Positions 34,396 to 43,451 of a stretch of DNA of 64,000 nt are shown here, one piece after another (position 1 is the first letter of the stretch; every line of letters begins with the position of its first letter). The translations under genes were made by a program, and so were the position numbers. This DNA is from Stenotrophomonas sp. UBA2629 (GTDB taxonomy: Bacteria > Pseudomonadota > Gammaproteobacteria > Xanthomonadales > Xanthomonadaceae). Below the pieces are notes generated by a model. It did not search any database and was not told the DNA's origin. It was given only the letters and a program-made list of their open reading frames with translations. The stretch spans positions 15,075-79,074 of the forward strand of contig DEOB01000010.1 in the NCBI GenBank assembly GCA_002359895.1, written 5' to 3'.

Positions 34396-34980
34396 ATGCT
34401 GCGCGGTCGTGCCCGACGATACGGACGGCGTTGGCACGTGCACTGTGCGTTGCTGCTGGGCGTGCTGTTCCTCACGCCTGTTGCGACGCTGGCGCAGCAA
34501 TCCACACCCGCTGCGGCGCCTGCCGCAGCAAACACGGCGCCGACCTACGCAGCGGGCACCGGCGATGCCTGGGTTGACCGGCAGCTGGCCGATATCAATG
34601 CGTACGCCGCACGTTACCCGGAAGCCTTCATCGACGAGTTGTCGCGCTATGCGGGCGCACGCCCTGCCTATGTCGAGGCATTGTTGCGCAACCACGGTTG
34701 GGCGCCGGCTGACGTGTACTTCGCCTGTTTCTGGGCGCATGTGAGCGGCAGCTCCTGCCGTACGCTGGTACGGGCCCGCAGCGGCCTGCCCGGTGCGGAT
34801 TGGAAGACGGTTCTTGAGAGCCTGCAACCGCCGCCGGAAAACCTGCAATGGCGGGCGTTGCGGCATGCCATCGTTGCCAGCTACGACCACTGGGACCGGC
34901 CCATCACGCTGGATGCACTGCTGAGGCAACAGCTGGGTGACCGCGCGCAACGCGACGCGGCGGCCCGCAAGGCAGGTTGA
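34396..34980 (+). CDS. Exported protein of unknown function
   Basis: The 194-residue product has a signal peptide with a basic start (MLRGRARRYGRRWH) and a hydrophobic segment ending TLAQQ, then an alanine/proline-rich linker. A helical domain follows with two cysteines in VYFACFWAHVSGSSCRTLV, which could form a disulfide in the periplasm. I do not recognise a family. It lies two bases after the HAD gene and may be co-expressed with it. Confidence 0.6.
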   Translation: MLRGRARRYGRRWHVHCALLLGVLFLTPVATLAQQSTPAAAPAAANTAPTYAAGTGDAWVDRQLADINAYAARYPEAFIDELSRYAGARPAYVEALLRNHGWAPADVYFACFWAHVSGSSCRTLVRARSGLPGADWKTVLESLQPPPENLQWRALRHAIVASYDHWDRPITLDALLRQQLGDRAQRDAAARKAG

Positions 34981-35074
34981 GAACGCGGCTGGGGCTTGTG
35001 CCGGCAGGTGGCCGTGGTGGGGCATTCCGGGCGAAAATGGCCGCTCCTTCGATCCAGCGCCAGCGCACTTCTTC

Positions 35075-36439
35075 ATGACCGCCGACCGTTTCGTTTCCAC
35101 CGACCACATCCGCAGCCTGTTCTCGCAGGCGATGTCGCATATGTACCGCACCGAAGTGCCGTTGTACGGCACCTTGGTGGAACTGGTGGGGGAGGTGAAC
35201 GGCGCCGTGCTTGCCACACAGCCCGCGCTGGCCGAGCAGATGCAACGCAGCGGTGAGCGCGAGCGTCTGGACGTGGAACGCCACGGCGCCATCCGCGTTG
35301 GCACCGCGCAGGAGTTGGCTACGCTGGGCCGCCTGTTCGCCGTGATGGGCATGCAGCCGGTGGGCTATTACGACCTGTCCGTTGCTGGTGTGCCGGTGCA
35401 TTCCACCGCGTTCCGTCCGGTGGATGGCGAGGCACTCAACCGCAACCCGTTCCGTGTGTTCACCTCGTTGCTGCGGCTGGAGTTGATTGAAGACGAAAGC
35501 CTGCGCACCGAGGCGGCGGAAATTCTTTCCCGCCGCAACATTTTCACCCCCGGCGTGATGGAGCTGATTGCGCAGTGCGAGCGCGACGGTGGCCTGGGCG
35601 AAGACGATGCGTGGCGCTTTGTCGTCGAAGCGCTGGAAACGTTCCGTTGGCACAACGAGGCCACCGTGTCGCTGCAGACGTACCACGCGCTGCATGGCGC
35701 GCATCGCCTCGTGGCCGACGTGGTCAGCTTCCGAGGCCCGCACATCAACCACCTCACCCCACGCACGCTGGATATTGATGCGGCGCAGGCACAGATGCAT
35801 GCACGCGGGCTGGCGGCAAAAGCCGTGATCGAAGGCCCGCCGCGCCGCGAATGCCCCATTCTGCTGCGCCAGACCAGCTTCAAGGCCTTGGAGGAGATGG
35901 TGCATTTCCCCTCCGGCACCGACAACGCTGCCGGCACGCATACCGCACGCTTTGGTGAAATTGAGCAGCGCGGATTGGCGCTGACGCCAAAGGGCCGCAC
36001 GCTGTACGACGCACTGTTGGCGCAGGCACGCGAGAACGGAGGCGCCGGCAGCACCGGCGGCGACTACATGCAGCGCCTGCAGGCTGCATTTGTCGATTTC
36101 CCCGATGACCACACCGTGCTGCGTCGCGAAGGCTTGGGTTACTACCGCTACGCGTTGACCGAGGCAGGCCGCGCACTGCCGGCGGGTGAGCGAAACCTGC
36201 CGGCTGAGGTATTGATCGAACGCGGCTTGGCGACAGCCGACCCGATCATCTACGAAGATTTCCTGCCGGTGAGTGCCGCAGGCATCTTCCAGTCCAACCT
36301 GGGCGGCGATGAGCAGCGTGCCTATGCCGCGCGTGCCAACCGGGAGGCGTTCGAGCAGGCGCTGGGCGCGACGGTTAGCGATGAGTTCGCTATCTACGCG
36401 AACCTGCAGGCGGAATCGCTGGCCACGCTGTCGGCTTGA
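35075..36439 (+). CDS. hglS: DUF1338 / HglS-like 2-oxoadipate dioxygenase/decarboxylase
   Basis: The 454-residue protein belongs to the VOC-fold DUF1338 family that includes E. coli YdcJ and Pseudomonas HglS. Probable iron ligands are H70 (ERHGAIRVG), H226 (RGPHINHLTPR) and E295 (ARFGEIEQRG); R74 lies near the substrate site in known members. HglS turns 2-oxoadipate into D-2-hydroxyglutarate in lysine breakdown. No other lysine-catabolism gene is adjacent, so the physiological pathway here is uncertain. The ATG at 35075 was chosen by family length. Confidence 0.88.
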   Translation: MTADRFVSTDHIRSLFSQAMSHMYRTEVPLYGTLVELVGEVNGAVLATQPALAEQMQRSGERERLDVERHGAIRVGTAQELATLGRLFAVMGMQPVGYYDLSVAGVPVHSTAFRPVDGEALNRNPFRVFTSLLRLELIEDESLRTEAAEILSRRNIFTPGVMELIAQCERDGGLGEDDAWRFVVEALETFRWHNEATVSLQTYHALHGAHRLVADVVSFRGPHINHLTPRTLDIDAAQAQMHARGLAAKAVIEGPPRRECPILLRQTSFKALEEMVHFPSGTDNAAGTHTARFGEIEQRGLALTPKGRTLYDALLAQARENGGAGSTGGDYMQRLQAAFVDFPDDHTVLRREGLGYYRYALTEAGRALPAGERNLPAEVLIERGLATADPIIYEDFLPVSAAGIFQSNLGGDEQRAYAARANREAFEQALGATVSDEFAIYANLQAESLATLSA

Positions 36440-36508
36440 TGCCATAGGGCTGCCACCCGCATGAGCGGAGCGTTATGCTCCGCCCATCCCGAGGCAAGGA
36501 GTTGGCCC

Positions 36509-38155
36509 ATGATGGTGCGCGTTGGTGTTGCGGTTGCAGTTGCGTTGGTGACGCTGGTTGGCTGTCACAAGCGGGTGGCCGAGGCGCCCATGGCGGATTA
36601 CGCGGTGGCGCCCCCGTCACCGCCAGCACCACCAGCGCCGCCGGCTTCAACCGGCATGCGCTACCGGATGGCCGCTCCCAGTGTTGTCGTCACTGGCTCG
36701 CAGATTGCTCAGCCGGTCAACACCGAAGTCTATGCGCGGCCGGACGACAATCCGGTCAAGCGCACCACCGAGCAACCGCTGTCCACCTTCTCGGTGGATG
36801 TGGATACCGGCAGTTACAGCAATGTGCGGCGCATGTTGGAACGTGGCGTGCGGCCACCGGCCGATTCGGTGCGCGCCGAAGAGTTCATCAACTACTTCAA
36901 CTACAACTACGCCGTGCCGGCCGACCAGACCGAGCCGTTCCGCGTGCACACCGAGCTGGCCGCCGCGCCGTGGGATAAGCGCAAGCAGGTATTGATGATC
37001 GGCATCAAGGGCTACGAGCAGCCGCACGCAACGCTGCCGCCGATGAACCTGGTGTTCCTGATTGATACCTCCGGCTCGATGTATGCCGACGACAAACTGC
37101 CGCTGCTCAAGCGCGCGTTCGCGCAGTTGGTGCCGCAGCTGCGCAGCCAGGACCGCGTGGCCATTGTTTCCTACGCCGGTTCTGCTGGCTTGGTATTGGA
37201 GCCGACCAGCGGCAATGAGCACGGCAAGATCCTTGCCGCACTGGAACAACTGCAGGCCTCCGGCAGCACCAACGGTGGCGCCGGTATCGAGTTGGCCTAT
37301 GCGATGGCCCGGCAATCGTTTGTGGCAGGCGGCGCCAACCGCGTCATTCTGGCCACCGATGGTGATTTCAATGTGGGCATCGCTAGCCGCGAAGCGCTGG
37401 AGACGTTGGTAGCCGACCGCCGCAAGAGCGGCATCGCATTGACCACGCTGGGCTTTGGCACCGGTAACTACAACGACGCAATGGCCGAGCGTCTGGCGGA
37501 TGTGGGCGACGGCAATCATGCCTATATCGACAGCCTGTCCGAAGCGCGTCGCGTGCTGGTGCGTGAGATGGGCAGCACCTTGTTCACCATCGCCCGTGAC
37601 GTGAAGATACAGGTCGAGTTCAACCCGGCACGCGTATCCGAATATCGCTTGATCGGCTACGAAAACCGCGTGCTCAACAACGCTGATTTTGCCAACGACA
37701 AGGTGGATGCCGGCGATATCGGCCCGGGCCATGAAGTCACCGCACTGTACGAGATCGTGCCGGTGGGCAGTGGCGCCGAGCAGTTGCCTGCGTTGCGCTA
37801 TGGCGACAAGAGCGCTGCAACGAACGCGCATGGCGATGAGGTTGCCGAGGTGCGTCTGCGCTACAAACTGCCAGATGCCGATACCAGCAGGTTGATCACG
37901 CGGCCGATTCTGGCCAGCAGCCTGCGTGCCACACCGAGCGCGTCATTGCGCTTTGCCTCGGCAGTAGCCGGCTTTGCCGATGCCCTGCGTGGTGGTGAGC
38001 GTATGCCTGGTTGGAGTTGGGAGCAGATACTGTCCACCGCGCGCGATGCACGTGGTGAAGATCCCGAGGGCGAGCGTGCGCAGTTCATCCAGTTGCTGCG
38101 GGCCGGGCAGGCGCTGGTCGAGCAGCCCAAGCCGGGCGCAAGCACCGGCCAGTGA
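36509..38155 (+). CDS. VWA-domain lipoprotein (YfbK-like)
   Basis: This 548-residue protein starts with a lipoprotein signal ending LVTLVGC (C19) and a proline-rich linker. A YfbK-type N-terminal block (TFSVDVDTGSYSNVRRML) comes next, then a von Willebrand A domain with the MIDAS motif DTSGSM. A DUF3520-like C-terminal part completes it. Such proteins are thought to scaffold complexes at the membrane; the partner is unknown. AGGAG precedes the ATG at 36509. No MoxR ATPase or other VWA partner lies next to it. Confidence 0.9.
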   Translation: MMVRVGVAVAVALVTLVGCHKRVAEAPMADYAVAPPSPPAPPAPPASTGMRYRMAAPSVVVTGSQIAQPVNTEVYARPDDNPVKRTTEQPLSTFSVDVDTGSYSNVRRMLERGVRPPADSVRAEEFINYFNYNYAVPADQTEPFRVHTELAAAPWDKRKQVLMIGIKGYEQPHATLPPMNLVFLIDTSGSMYADDKLPLLKRAFAQLVPQLRSQDRVAIVSYAGSAGLVLEPTSGNEHGKILAALEQLQASGSTNGGAGIELAYAMARQSFVAGGANRVILATDGDFNVGIASREALETLVADRRKSGIALTTLGFGTGNYNDAMAERLADVGDGNHAYIDSLSEARRVLVREMGSTLFTIARDVKIQVEFNPARVSEYRLIGYENRVLNNADFANDKVDAGDIGPGHEVTALYEIVPVGSGAEQLPALRYGDKSAATNAHGDEVAEVRLRYKLPDADTSRLITRPILASSLRATPSASLRFASAVAGFADALRGGERMPGWSWEQILSTARDARGEDPEGERAQFIQLLRAGQALVEQPKPGASTGQ

Positions 38156-38201
38156 TGTCGCTGCGACGGCCGCGATAGCGGTTTTGCGCTGATTTCGGTG
38201 G

Positions 38202-38237
38202 GACGTTGAGAGACAGTGGCTCCGTGCTCTCAACGTC
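38202..38237. repeat. Long inverted repeat between the VWA and esterase genes
   Basis: GACGTTGAGAG at 38202-38212 pairs perfectly with CTCTCAACGTC at 38227-38237, with a 14-base loop. It lies 46 bases past the VWA gene. No T-run follows, so it could be a weak terminator, an RNA structure or a regulator site for the esterase gene 130 bases downstream. Confidence 0.55.
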
Positions 38238-38367
38238 GGCCAAGCGCGCGATGCATCACGCGGTACATCAATCCCGTTCACAACGGTTTCCGCTACGATC
38301 CGGTGCAGGCGCCTGCGGGGATTGTCGCGGGCAGGGTGGGGTCCCTTGGTCCGACGGAGCTGCTGGC

Positions 38368-39495
38368 ATGAGAACAACGTTGCATGGCGTGGTTGCATTC
38401 GTGTTGTTGGTCATTCTGTGTGGCATGGCGGCCCCCACCATCGCAGCCTCGCCGGGCACGCTGCTCAATGCGACGCCGATGCAGGACGCACCTGCGGGCG
38501 CAAAGGCGTGGCGCATCCGTTACGAGACCACGGATGTCGATGGCATGCGCACGCAGTCCAGCGGCGTGCTGGTGGTGCCCGATGGCGCTGCGCCGGCTGC
38601 AGGGCGCGATGTGGTGGCGTGGGCGCATGGCACCGTGGGCATTGCATCAAGCTGCACGCCCATCCGTACGCTGGACCAGATACCCGGCCTGACCGACATG
38701 CTGGCGCGCGGTTGGGTAGTGGTGGCCAGCGACTACCCCGGGCTGGGTACGCGTGGCCCGCATGCCTACCTGGTGGGCGATGCGGCCGCTGCGGCGGTGT
38801 TGGATTCGGTACGCGCGGCGCGCAATTTCGCGGCCGCGCGCGCTGGCCAGCGCTTCGTGGCCTGGGGCCATTCGCAGGGCGGGCATGCAGCGTTGTTCAC
38901 CGGGTTGCGTGCCAAAGCCTACGCGCCGGAACTGCAACTGTTGGGTGTGGCAGCGGTGTCGCCGCCTACCGAACTTGCCGAGAACATGAAACAAGCCGAC
39001 GCCACCGTGCGCGCGATGCTCACCGCGTTCACAGCGGAAAGCTGGTCGAAGGTCTACAAGGCCGACATCTCCACCCTTGCCGACCGCACCACGCGCGGTG
39101 TGATTGAACGCGTCACCCGTGCCTGCGAAGGCGACCGGGTGTCAGCGGGTGGCGTGGTGCGGGTGCTGCGGTTGCGCCTGCGGCTTGGCCACCTGGACTT
39201 GAGTGGGCGTGCGCCGTGGGACGGGTTGATGGCGCGCAATTCGTTGAACGCGTTGGATGCGGCAAGCCCCCCAGCGCTGATCGTCCAATCCGACGGCGAC
39301 AAGCTGGTGACCACGTCAGTAACGCGTGCTTTCTTTGAGCGCAGCTGCCAACGCGGTGCGGTTGCGCGTTACATCGCCTTGCCCAGCGCCGACCACGCAA
39401 CCACCGCCATTGCAGCAACCACCGATACGATTGGGTGGATCGCACTGCGCTTCGCAGGGCAGCCCGCGTCGAGTGACTGTCCCACGCCGAGCTGA
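38368..39495 (+). CDS. Exported alpha/beta-hydrolase (secretory lipase/esterase type)
   Basis: The 375-residue protein has a signal peptide (about residues 1-30) and an alpha/beta-hydrolase domain. The nucleophile serine is in GHSQGGH, with an acid in QSDGDKLV and a histidine in PSADHATT. The N-terminal WAHGTVG supplies the oxyanion-hole region. The overall pattern resembles LIP-type secretory lipases, but esterase or feruloyl-type activity is equally possible. The ATG at 38368 gives the signal peptide; the longer open frame upstream does not. Confidence 0.85.
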   Translation: MRTTLHGVVAFVLLVILCGMAAPTIAASPGTLLNATPMQDAPAGAKAWRIRYETTDVDGMRTQSSGVLVVPDGAAPAAGRDVVAWAHGTVGIASSCTPIRTLDQIPGLTDMLARGWVVVASDYPGLGTRGPHAYLVGDAAAAAVLDSVRAARNFAAARAGQRFVAWGHSQGGHAALFTGLRAKAYAPELQLLGVAAVSPPTELAENMKQADATVRAMLTAFTAESWSKVYKADISTLADRTTRGVIERVTRACEGDRVSAGGVVRVLRLRLRLGHLDLSGRAPWDGLMARNSLNALDAASPPALIVQSDGDKLVTTSVTRAFFERSCQRGAVARYIALPSADHATTAIAATTDTIGWIALRFAGQPASSDCPTPS

Positions 39496-39583
39496 CCGCT
39501 CAGCGCCGTGGTTGCATGGTGTGCAGGCCAGCGTTACAACGGTCGCCGCACGGGGCGTGCTCGCCCCACCCGGGAGTGAAGCC

Positions 39584-40243
39584 ATGACGCTGGCGTTCTA
39601 TGGTCATCCGTTCTCTTCGTACACGCAGAAAGTGCTGATCGCGTTGTATGAAAACGACATTGCCTTTGAGTTCCGCTGTCTGAGCCCGGAGACGCCGGAA
39701 CACGCCGCCGAATGGCTGCGGCGCTGGCCGGTAGGCAAGTTCCCGCTGCTGCTGGATGGCGACAACGCAGTGGTGGAAACCAGCATCATCATCGAGTACC
39801 TACAGCAGATACGGCCCGGCGCGGTACGGCTGCTGCCCGATGATGCGCGTCAGGCATTGGACGTACGCTTTCTTGACCGCTTCTTTGACCTGCATGTGAT
39901 GAGCCCGGTGCAGCATGCGGTGGCCGGCGCCTTGACGGGTGATGCGGACAAGGCCCGTGATGCATTGGCGCATGCACGCGACAAACTGGAGCTGGCTTAC
40001 GCTTGGGCGGAAATCCAGTTGTCGGGACGCACCTGGGCCTGCGGCGAGGCATTCACCCTGGCCGATTGCGCCGCTGCGCCGTCGCTGTTCTACGCCGACT
40101 GGGTGCACCGCATCGGCCAAGCCTATCCGCTGTTGCATGCGTATCGTGCGCGCCTGTTGGCACGGCCATCATTCGCGCGTGCCGTGGAGGAGGCCCGCCC
40201 TTATCGGCCGCTGTTTCCGTTGGGCGCACCTGATCGCGATTGA
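39584..40243 (+). CDS. Glutathione S-transferase family protein
   Basis: The 219-residue protein has a thioredoxin-like N-terminal domain, with YGHPFSSYTQKVLIALYEN supplying the active-site serine. The glutathione-binding motif is VVETSIIIEYL, and an all-helical C-terminal domain with FTLADCAAAP follows. It should conjugate or reduce electrophiles with glutathione in the cytoplasm; the substrate is unknown. GGGAGTGAAGCC precedes the ATG. It converges with a DUF1428 gene across a strong hairpin. Confidence 0.9.
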   Translation: MTLAFYGHPFSSYTQKVLIALYENDIAFEFRCLSPETPEHAAEWLRRWPVGKFPLLLDGDNAVVETSIIIEYLQQIRPGAVRLLPDDARQALDVRFLDRFFDLHVMSPVQHAVAGALTGDADKARDALAHARDKLELAYAWAEIQLSGRTWACGEAFTLADCAAAPSLFYADWVHRIGQAYPLLHAYRARLLARPSFARAVEEARPYRPLFPLGAPDRD

Positions 40244-40268
40244 GCGCGCGCGGCAGGCGCGCGCTCAA
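40240..40268. terminator. Bidirectional hairpin between the GST and DUF1428 genes
   Basis: TTGAGCGCGCGC at 40240-40251 pairs perfectly with GCGCGCGCTCAA at 40257-40268 around GGCAG. The stem begins inside the GST stop codon and fills the short gap between the convergent genes. It lacks a T-run, but the stem is very stable. Confidence 0.6.
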
Positions 40269-40278
40269 TGCCTATGCG

Positions 40279-40638
40279 TTATTTCGTCAACTCCAATAGC
40301 GGCGAAAAGCCGCCATAGATAAGCCGCTTGCCATCGAACGGCATGGGGTTGGTGGCCGGATCCATGCGCGGGTCGTCCATCATCTTCTGCATGCCGGCAT
40401 CGCGTGTGGCCTTGTCGGGCCACTCGATCCACGAGAACACCACCGTCTCGTCATCCTTGGCCTGCACCGCGCGGAAGAAATCGGTGAGCTGGCCGTGCGG
40501 CACATCATCGCCCCAACATTCGACCACGCGTAACGCGCCAAATTCGATGAACAGCGCATCGCCGGTACGCGCGTGGGTGAGAAATTTTTCTTTGTTGGCC
40601 GTGGGCACGGCGGCAATGAAACCATCGACATAGGACAT
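40279..40638 (-). CDS. DUF1428 domain protein (YbaA-like)
   Basis: The 119-residue cytoplasmic protein matches the DUF1428 family, a dimeric alpha-beta barrel fold related to ABM domains. Typical blocks are MSYVDGFIAAVPTANKEKF, FFRAVQAKDDETVVFSWIEWP, and the C-terminal MPFDGKRLIYGGF. The function is unknown; relatives are often near stress or redox genes. The 206-base gap upstream (40639-40844) carries its promoter and that of the divergent lipoprotein gene, and I see no other gene in it. Confidence 0.9.
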   Translation of the reverse strand: MSYVDGFIAAVPTANKEKFLTHARTGDALFIEFGALRVVECWGDDVPHGQLTDFFRAVQAKDDETVVFSWIEWPDKATRDAGMQKMMDDPRMDPATNPMPFDGKRLIYGGFSPLLELTK

Positions 40639-40844
40639 GGTTGGCCTCGCTTGGGCAATGACGGCGGTGATGGCCGGCTTCGGTTCGCCGGTGCAGGTTG
40701 TGCCGGGAGGGACACATTGGCGCCTTGTCTGTTGCGAAAATGTGGACGGCGCGCGAACGGAAGAAGATGAATGTGAAGCGGTGCCCGTACAGGCCGAACG
40801 GTTGGCTTACCATCGGCCAACATTCAACCAGGCAGGGAGGCTGT

Positions 40845-41357
40845 ATGGCAGTTGTGAAGACTTATCGGCACGCAGTGCTGGCGATGGCATGTGTGATGGG
40901 GTTGGCGGCCTGCGGTGGCACCGCGCCGGCTCCCGCTGAGACGACGGCACCGGTGGCCCAAGCGCCTGCCGCAGCAGAACCGACGGTGGCCGAAGACGCT
41001 GTTGCCGCGCCCGTGCCGGTAACCGATGCGGCAACCACGCAGGCCTGCATGATTGCCGGCGAATTCACGATCATGGGCAATACCCTGCGTTCGCGTGACT
41101 GCATGCAGACCAACGCCGCGTCGGGCGACGGCGATCTGAAACCGCTGTGCGAGGGCTTGGCGCAGACTTCCGCGCAGATGGGCGGCAAGGCAGGCGAAGT
41201 CACCTATATGGCAGCTTGCCCATCACCGTCGCAGGGCAGCTGCAAAGGACTGTTTGGCGGCAAATTTGATGGCCATTACTACGAACGCAGCGCAGAGGAT
41301 GTAGCCGGGTTGCCGGCAAGCTGTGAGATGGGGGGCGGTACCTGGGTGGCGGGCTGA
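40845..41357 (+). CDS. Putative cysteine-rich lipoprotein of unknown function
   Basis: The 170-residue product has a lipoprotein signal ending MGLAAC (cysteine at about residue 24), an alanine/proline-rich spacer, and a small domain with six further cysteines in three likely disulfide pairs. Recognisable patches are CMIAGEFTIMGNTLRSRDC, LCEGLAQTSAQMGGKAGEV and CKGLFGGKFDGHYYER. I do not recognise the family. AGGGAGG precedes the ATG at 40845. It is transcribed alone. Confidence 0.65.
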   Translation: MAVVKTYRHAVLAMACVMGLAACGGTAPAPAETTAPVAQAPAAAEPTVAEDAVAAPVPVTDAATTQACMIAGEFTIMGNTLRSRDCMQTNAASGDGDLKPLCEGLAQTSAQMGGKAGEVTYMAACPSPSQGSCKGLFGGKFDGHYYERSAEDVAGLPASCEMGGGTWVAG

Positions 41358-41374
41358 CGCCCGCCCGCGCCCGC

Positions 41375-42364
41375 TCAGCTGGGCTGCAGTTTGGCCCAGC
41401 GTCCGCCTTGCTGCAGCATCACTTCAAAGCGCGCCCAGTGGCGCAGTTCATCGGCAGTGGCATGGCCGATGTTGCCGATGCCGTCGCCCGCAACCACGGC
41501 ATAGACCAACCGTTGCGGTGTGGGGCCTTCCAGTTCCGGTGTGACCGACACGCGACGTACGCTCCAGGCGCGGCCCAATCGGCCATTGCTGTAATAGCGG
41601 CCGGCTTCGATCAACGCCGGGTGCAATGCATCGCGTTCGGCATGCTGCTTGGCCAGCTCCAGCAGCTCGGTGAGGTTGTCCTCGGTGATATCCACGAATG
41701 AGTTGAGCTGGCTGATGGCGGCGTGGAAATCCTCTTGCGTGAGGTCAACACTGCGCTGTGCCGATGCCACCGAAGCGGGTTGTTGCTGGCGCCGACGATG
41801 CAGGTGCACCGGATAACGCCGCCACGCGAAGCAGGCGTTGAACAGCACCGCTGCCGTCAGGATGGCAGCGACATTGATCGCAACCGGCGTGAGCAGATAC
41901 TGATAGCCCAAGGCATGCACGTCGCTGCCACCAATCACCGCCGCCAACGCGGTGGCACCGCCGGGCGGATGAATGCAGCGCAGGTAATGCATGGCGCCCA
42001 CCGCCAGACCCACAGCCAATGCACCGGTCCACACCTGGTCAGGTGCAAGTTTCTGACAGGTCACGCCGATGAATGCCGAGACCAGATGCCCTGCAATCAC
42101 CGACCACGGTTGCGACAGCGCACCGTGCGGCACGGCAAATACCAATACCGCCGAGGCGCCCATCGACGCCAACAGAATCGCGCCACCGGCCGCGCCGGCA
42201 AAGCCATGCGGGAAGCACCAATGGGTGAGCTGGTAGACCACGGTGATGCCGATCAGGGCGCCCAATGCCGATATCCACTTCTCGCCGTGGTTGGTCTGGT
42301 TGCGCTCGATGCTCAGCCAGTTACGCAGGGTCAATACCAGTGGGGCGGCGGATTTCATTAGCAT
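41375..42364 (-). CDS. HPP family membrane protein
   Basis: The 329-residue protein has an N-terminal HPP domain of four to five membrane helices with the diagnostic CIHPPGGATALAAVIGG. A soluble C-terminal domain of about 130 residues follows that resembles no catalytic family I know. HPP domains are linked to nitrite transport in plastids and cyanobacteria, but bacterial roles are unclear. It is divergent from the TorF-like porin gene. The 283-base gap between them is AT-rich and holds only promoters as far as I can see. Confidence 0.88.
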   Translation of the reverse strand: MLMKSAAPLVLTLRNWLSIERNQTNHGEKWISALGALIGITVVYQLTHWCFPHGFAGAAGGAILLASMGASAVLVFAVPHGALSQPWSVIAGHLVSAFIGVTCQKLAPDQVWTGALAVGLAVGAMHYLRCIHPPGGATALAAVIGGSDVHALGYQYLLTPVAINVAAILTAAVLFNACFAWRRYPVHLHRRRQQQPASVASAQRSVDLTQEDFHAAISQLNSFVDITEDNLTELLELAKQHAERDALHPALIEAGRYYSNGRLGRAWSVRRVSVTPELEGPTPQRLVYAVVAGDGIGNIGHATADELRHWARFEVMLQQGGRWAKLQPS

Positions 42365-42647
42365 GGTGCAAGCGGGGGTGCGCTATTTTGCCGTTGTTGA
42401 TGGCCCCCGTAACGTACCCATACCGGCCAATTGCACGCTGCACTTATGTGTATACGTTTGGTTGATATGCCCTGCAGGACGAACGGGGCGGGTGGAAGCA
42501 CATCCCGGCAAATGCGTAATGCCCGGATTTCCGCATTTTTATGATGATTTGACGCCACGCCCGTGGTGACGCCATCGCCGGTTTATGCGTGCTGACGACA
42601 TCATTTCCACAAGGCCACGCAATGTGTGCGGCCACTCTGGAAACCTG

Positions 42648-43349
42648 ATGAGAAACCCCCGAAACGCGATTCGTCTTGGCTGCGTACTGCTGGCCGTTGT
42701 GGCTGCCACCGGCAGCGCCGCCGCTTACGACCTCAGCGGCAATGCCGCGCTCACCAGTGACTACCTCTGGCGCGGCTCCAGCCAAAGCCAAGGCGATGCC
42801 GCCGTGCAGGCTGGCTTCAAGCTGGCTACCGACAGCGGCTTTTATGCCTCGATGTGGGGCTCCAGCGTGGAGTTCGCGCCCGACACCCATGCCAGCAGTG
42901 AGCTGGATTTCAGCTTGGGCTGGGCCGGGCAGCTGAGCCAGGACTGGGCGCTGGATGGCAATGTGCTGCATTACCGCTACCCCTCCACCACGGTTGATCT
43001 GAACTGGACCGAGCTCAACACCACGCTGACCTGGAGGAACACTTATTGGCTGTCACTGGCATGGTCGCCGCAGGCGCTGGGCACGGCACAGGACGGCATC
43101 TACAGCCAGCTCGGCGTGCGTATGCCGGTGAATGAACACCTTCGTCTGGAGGCGATGGCGGGCTATTACACGCTGCAGAGCGCACGCGGCGGTGGCTATG
43201 CGCATGGGCAGTTGAATGCGATATGGGCGCTCACCGCGCCGCTGGAGCTGCGGCTCAGCGCGCATGCCAGCGACCGTCATGCGCGGGCATTGTTTGGCAA
43301 AGAGCTGGCGGGCAGCCGTTGGGAGGTGGCGCTGCAGGGCGCGTTCTGA
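42648..43349 (+). CDS. TorF family putative porin
   Basis: The 233-residue protein has a signal peptide ending GSAAAYD and a predicted beta-barrel that begins with LSGNAALTSDYLWRGSSQSQGDAAVQAGF, the N-terminal signature of the TIGR02001/TorF family. It ends in phenylalanine, as outer-membrane barrels do. The transported solute is unknown. The ATG at 42648 is internal to a longer open frame and gives the signal peptide. A LysR regulator follows 102 bases downstream. Confidence 0.88.
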   Translation: MRNPRNAIRLGCVLLAVVAATGSAAAYDLSGNAALTSDYLWRGSSQSQGDAAVQAGFKLATDSGFYASMWGSSVEFAPDTHASSELDFSLGWAGQLSQDWALDGNVLHYRYPSTTVDLNWTELNTTLTWRNTYWLSLAWSPQALGTAQDGIYSQLGVRMPVNEHLRLEAMAGYYTLQSARGGGYAHGQLNAIWALTAPLELRLSAHASDRHARALFGKELAGSRWEVALQGAF

Positions 43350-43451
43350 GAGGGTCTTTTTGATGAACGGCCCTCATCAATCGGCGCACGGCGCATTGCG
43401 GTGGCCAGGCCGCATGCCGAAGATGGCGCGTCCCCTGCCGCAGGCCCCGCA

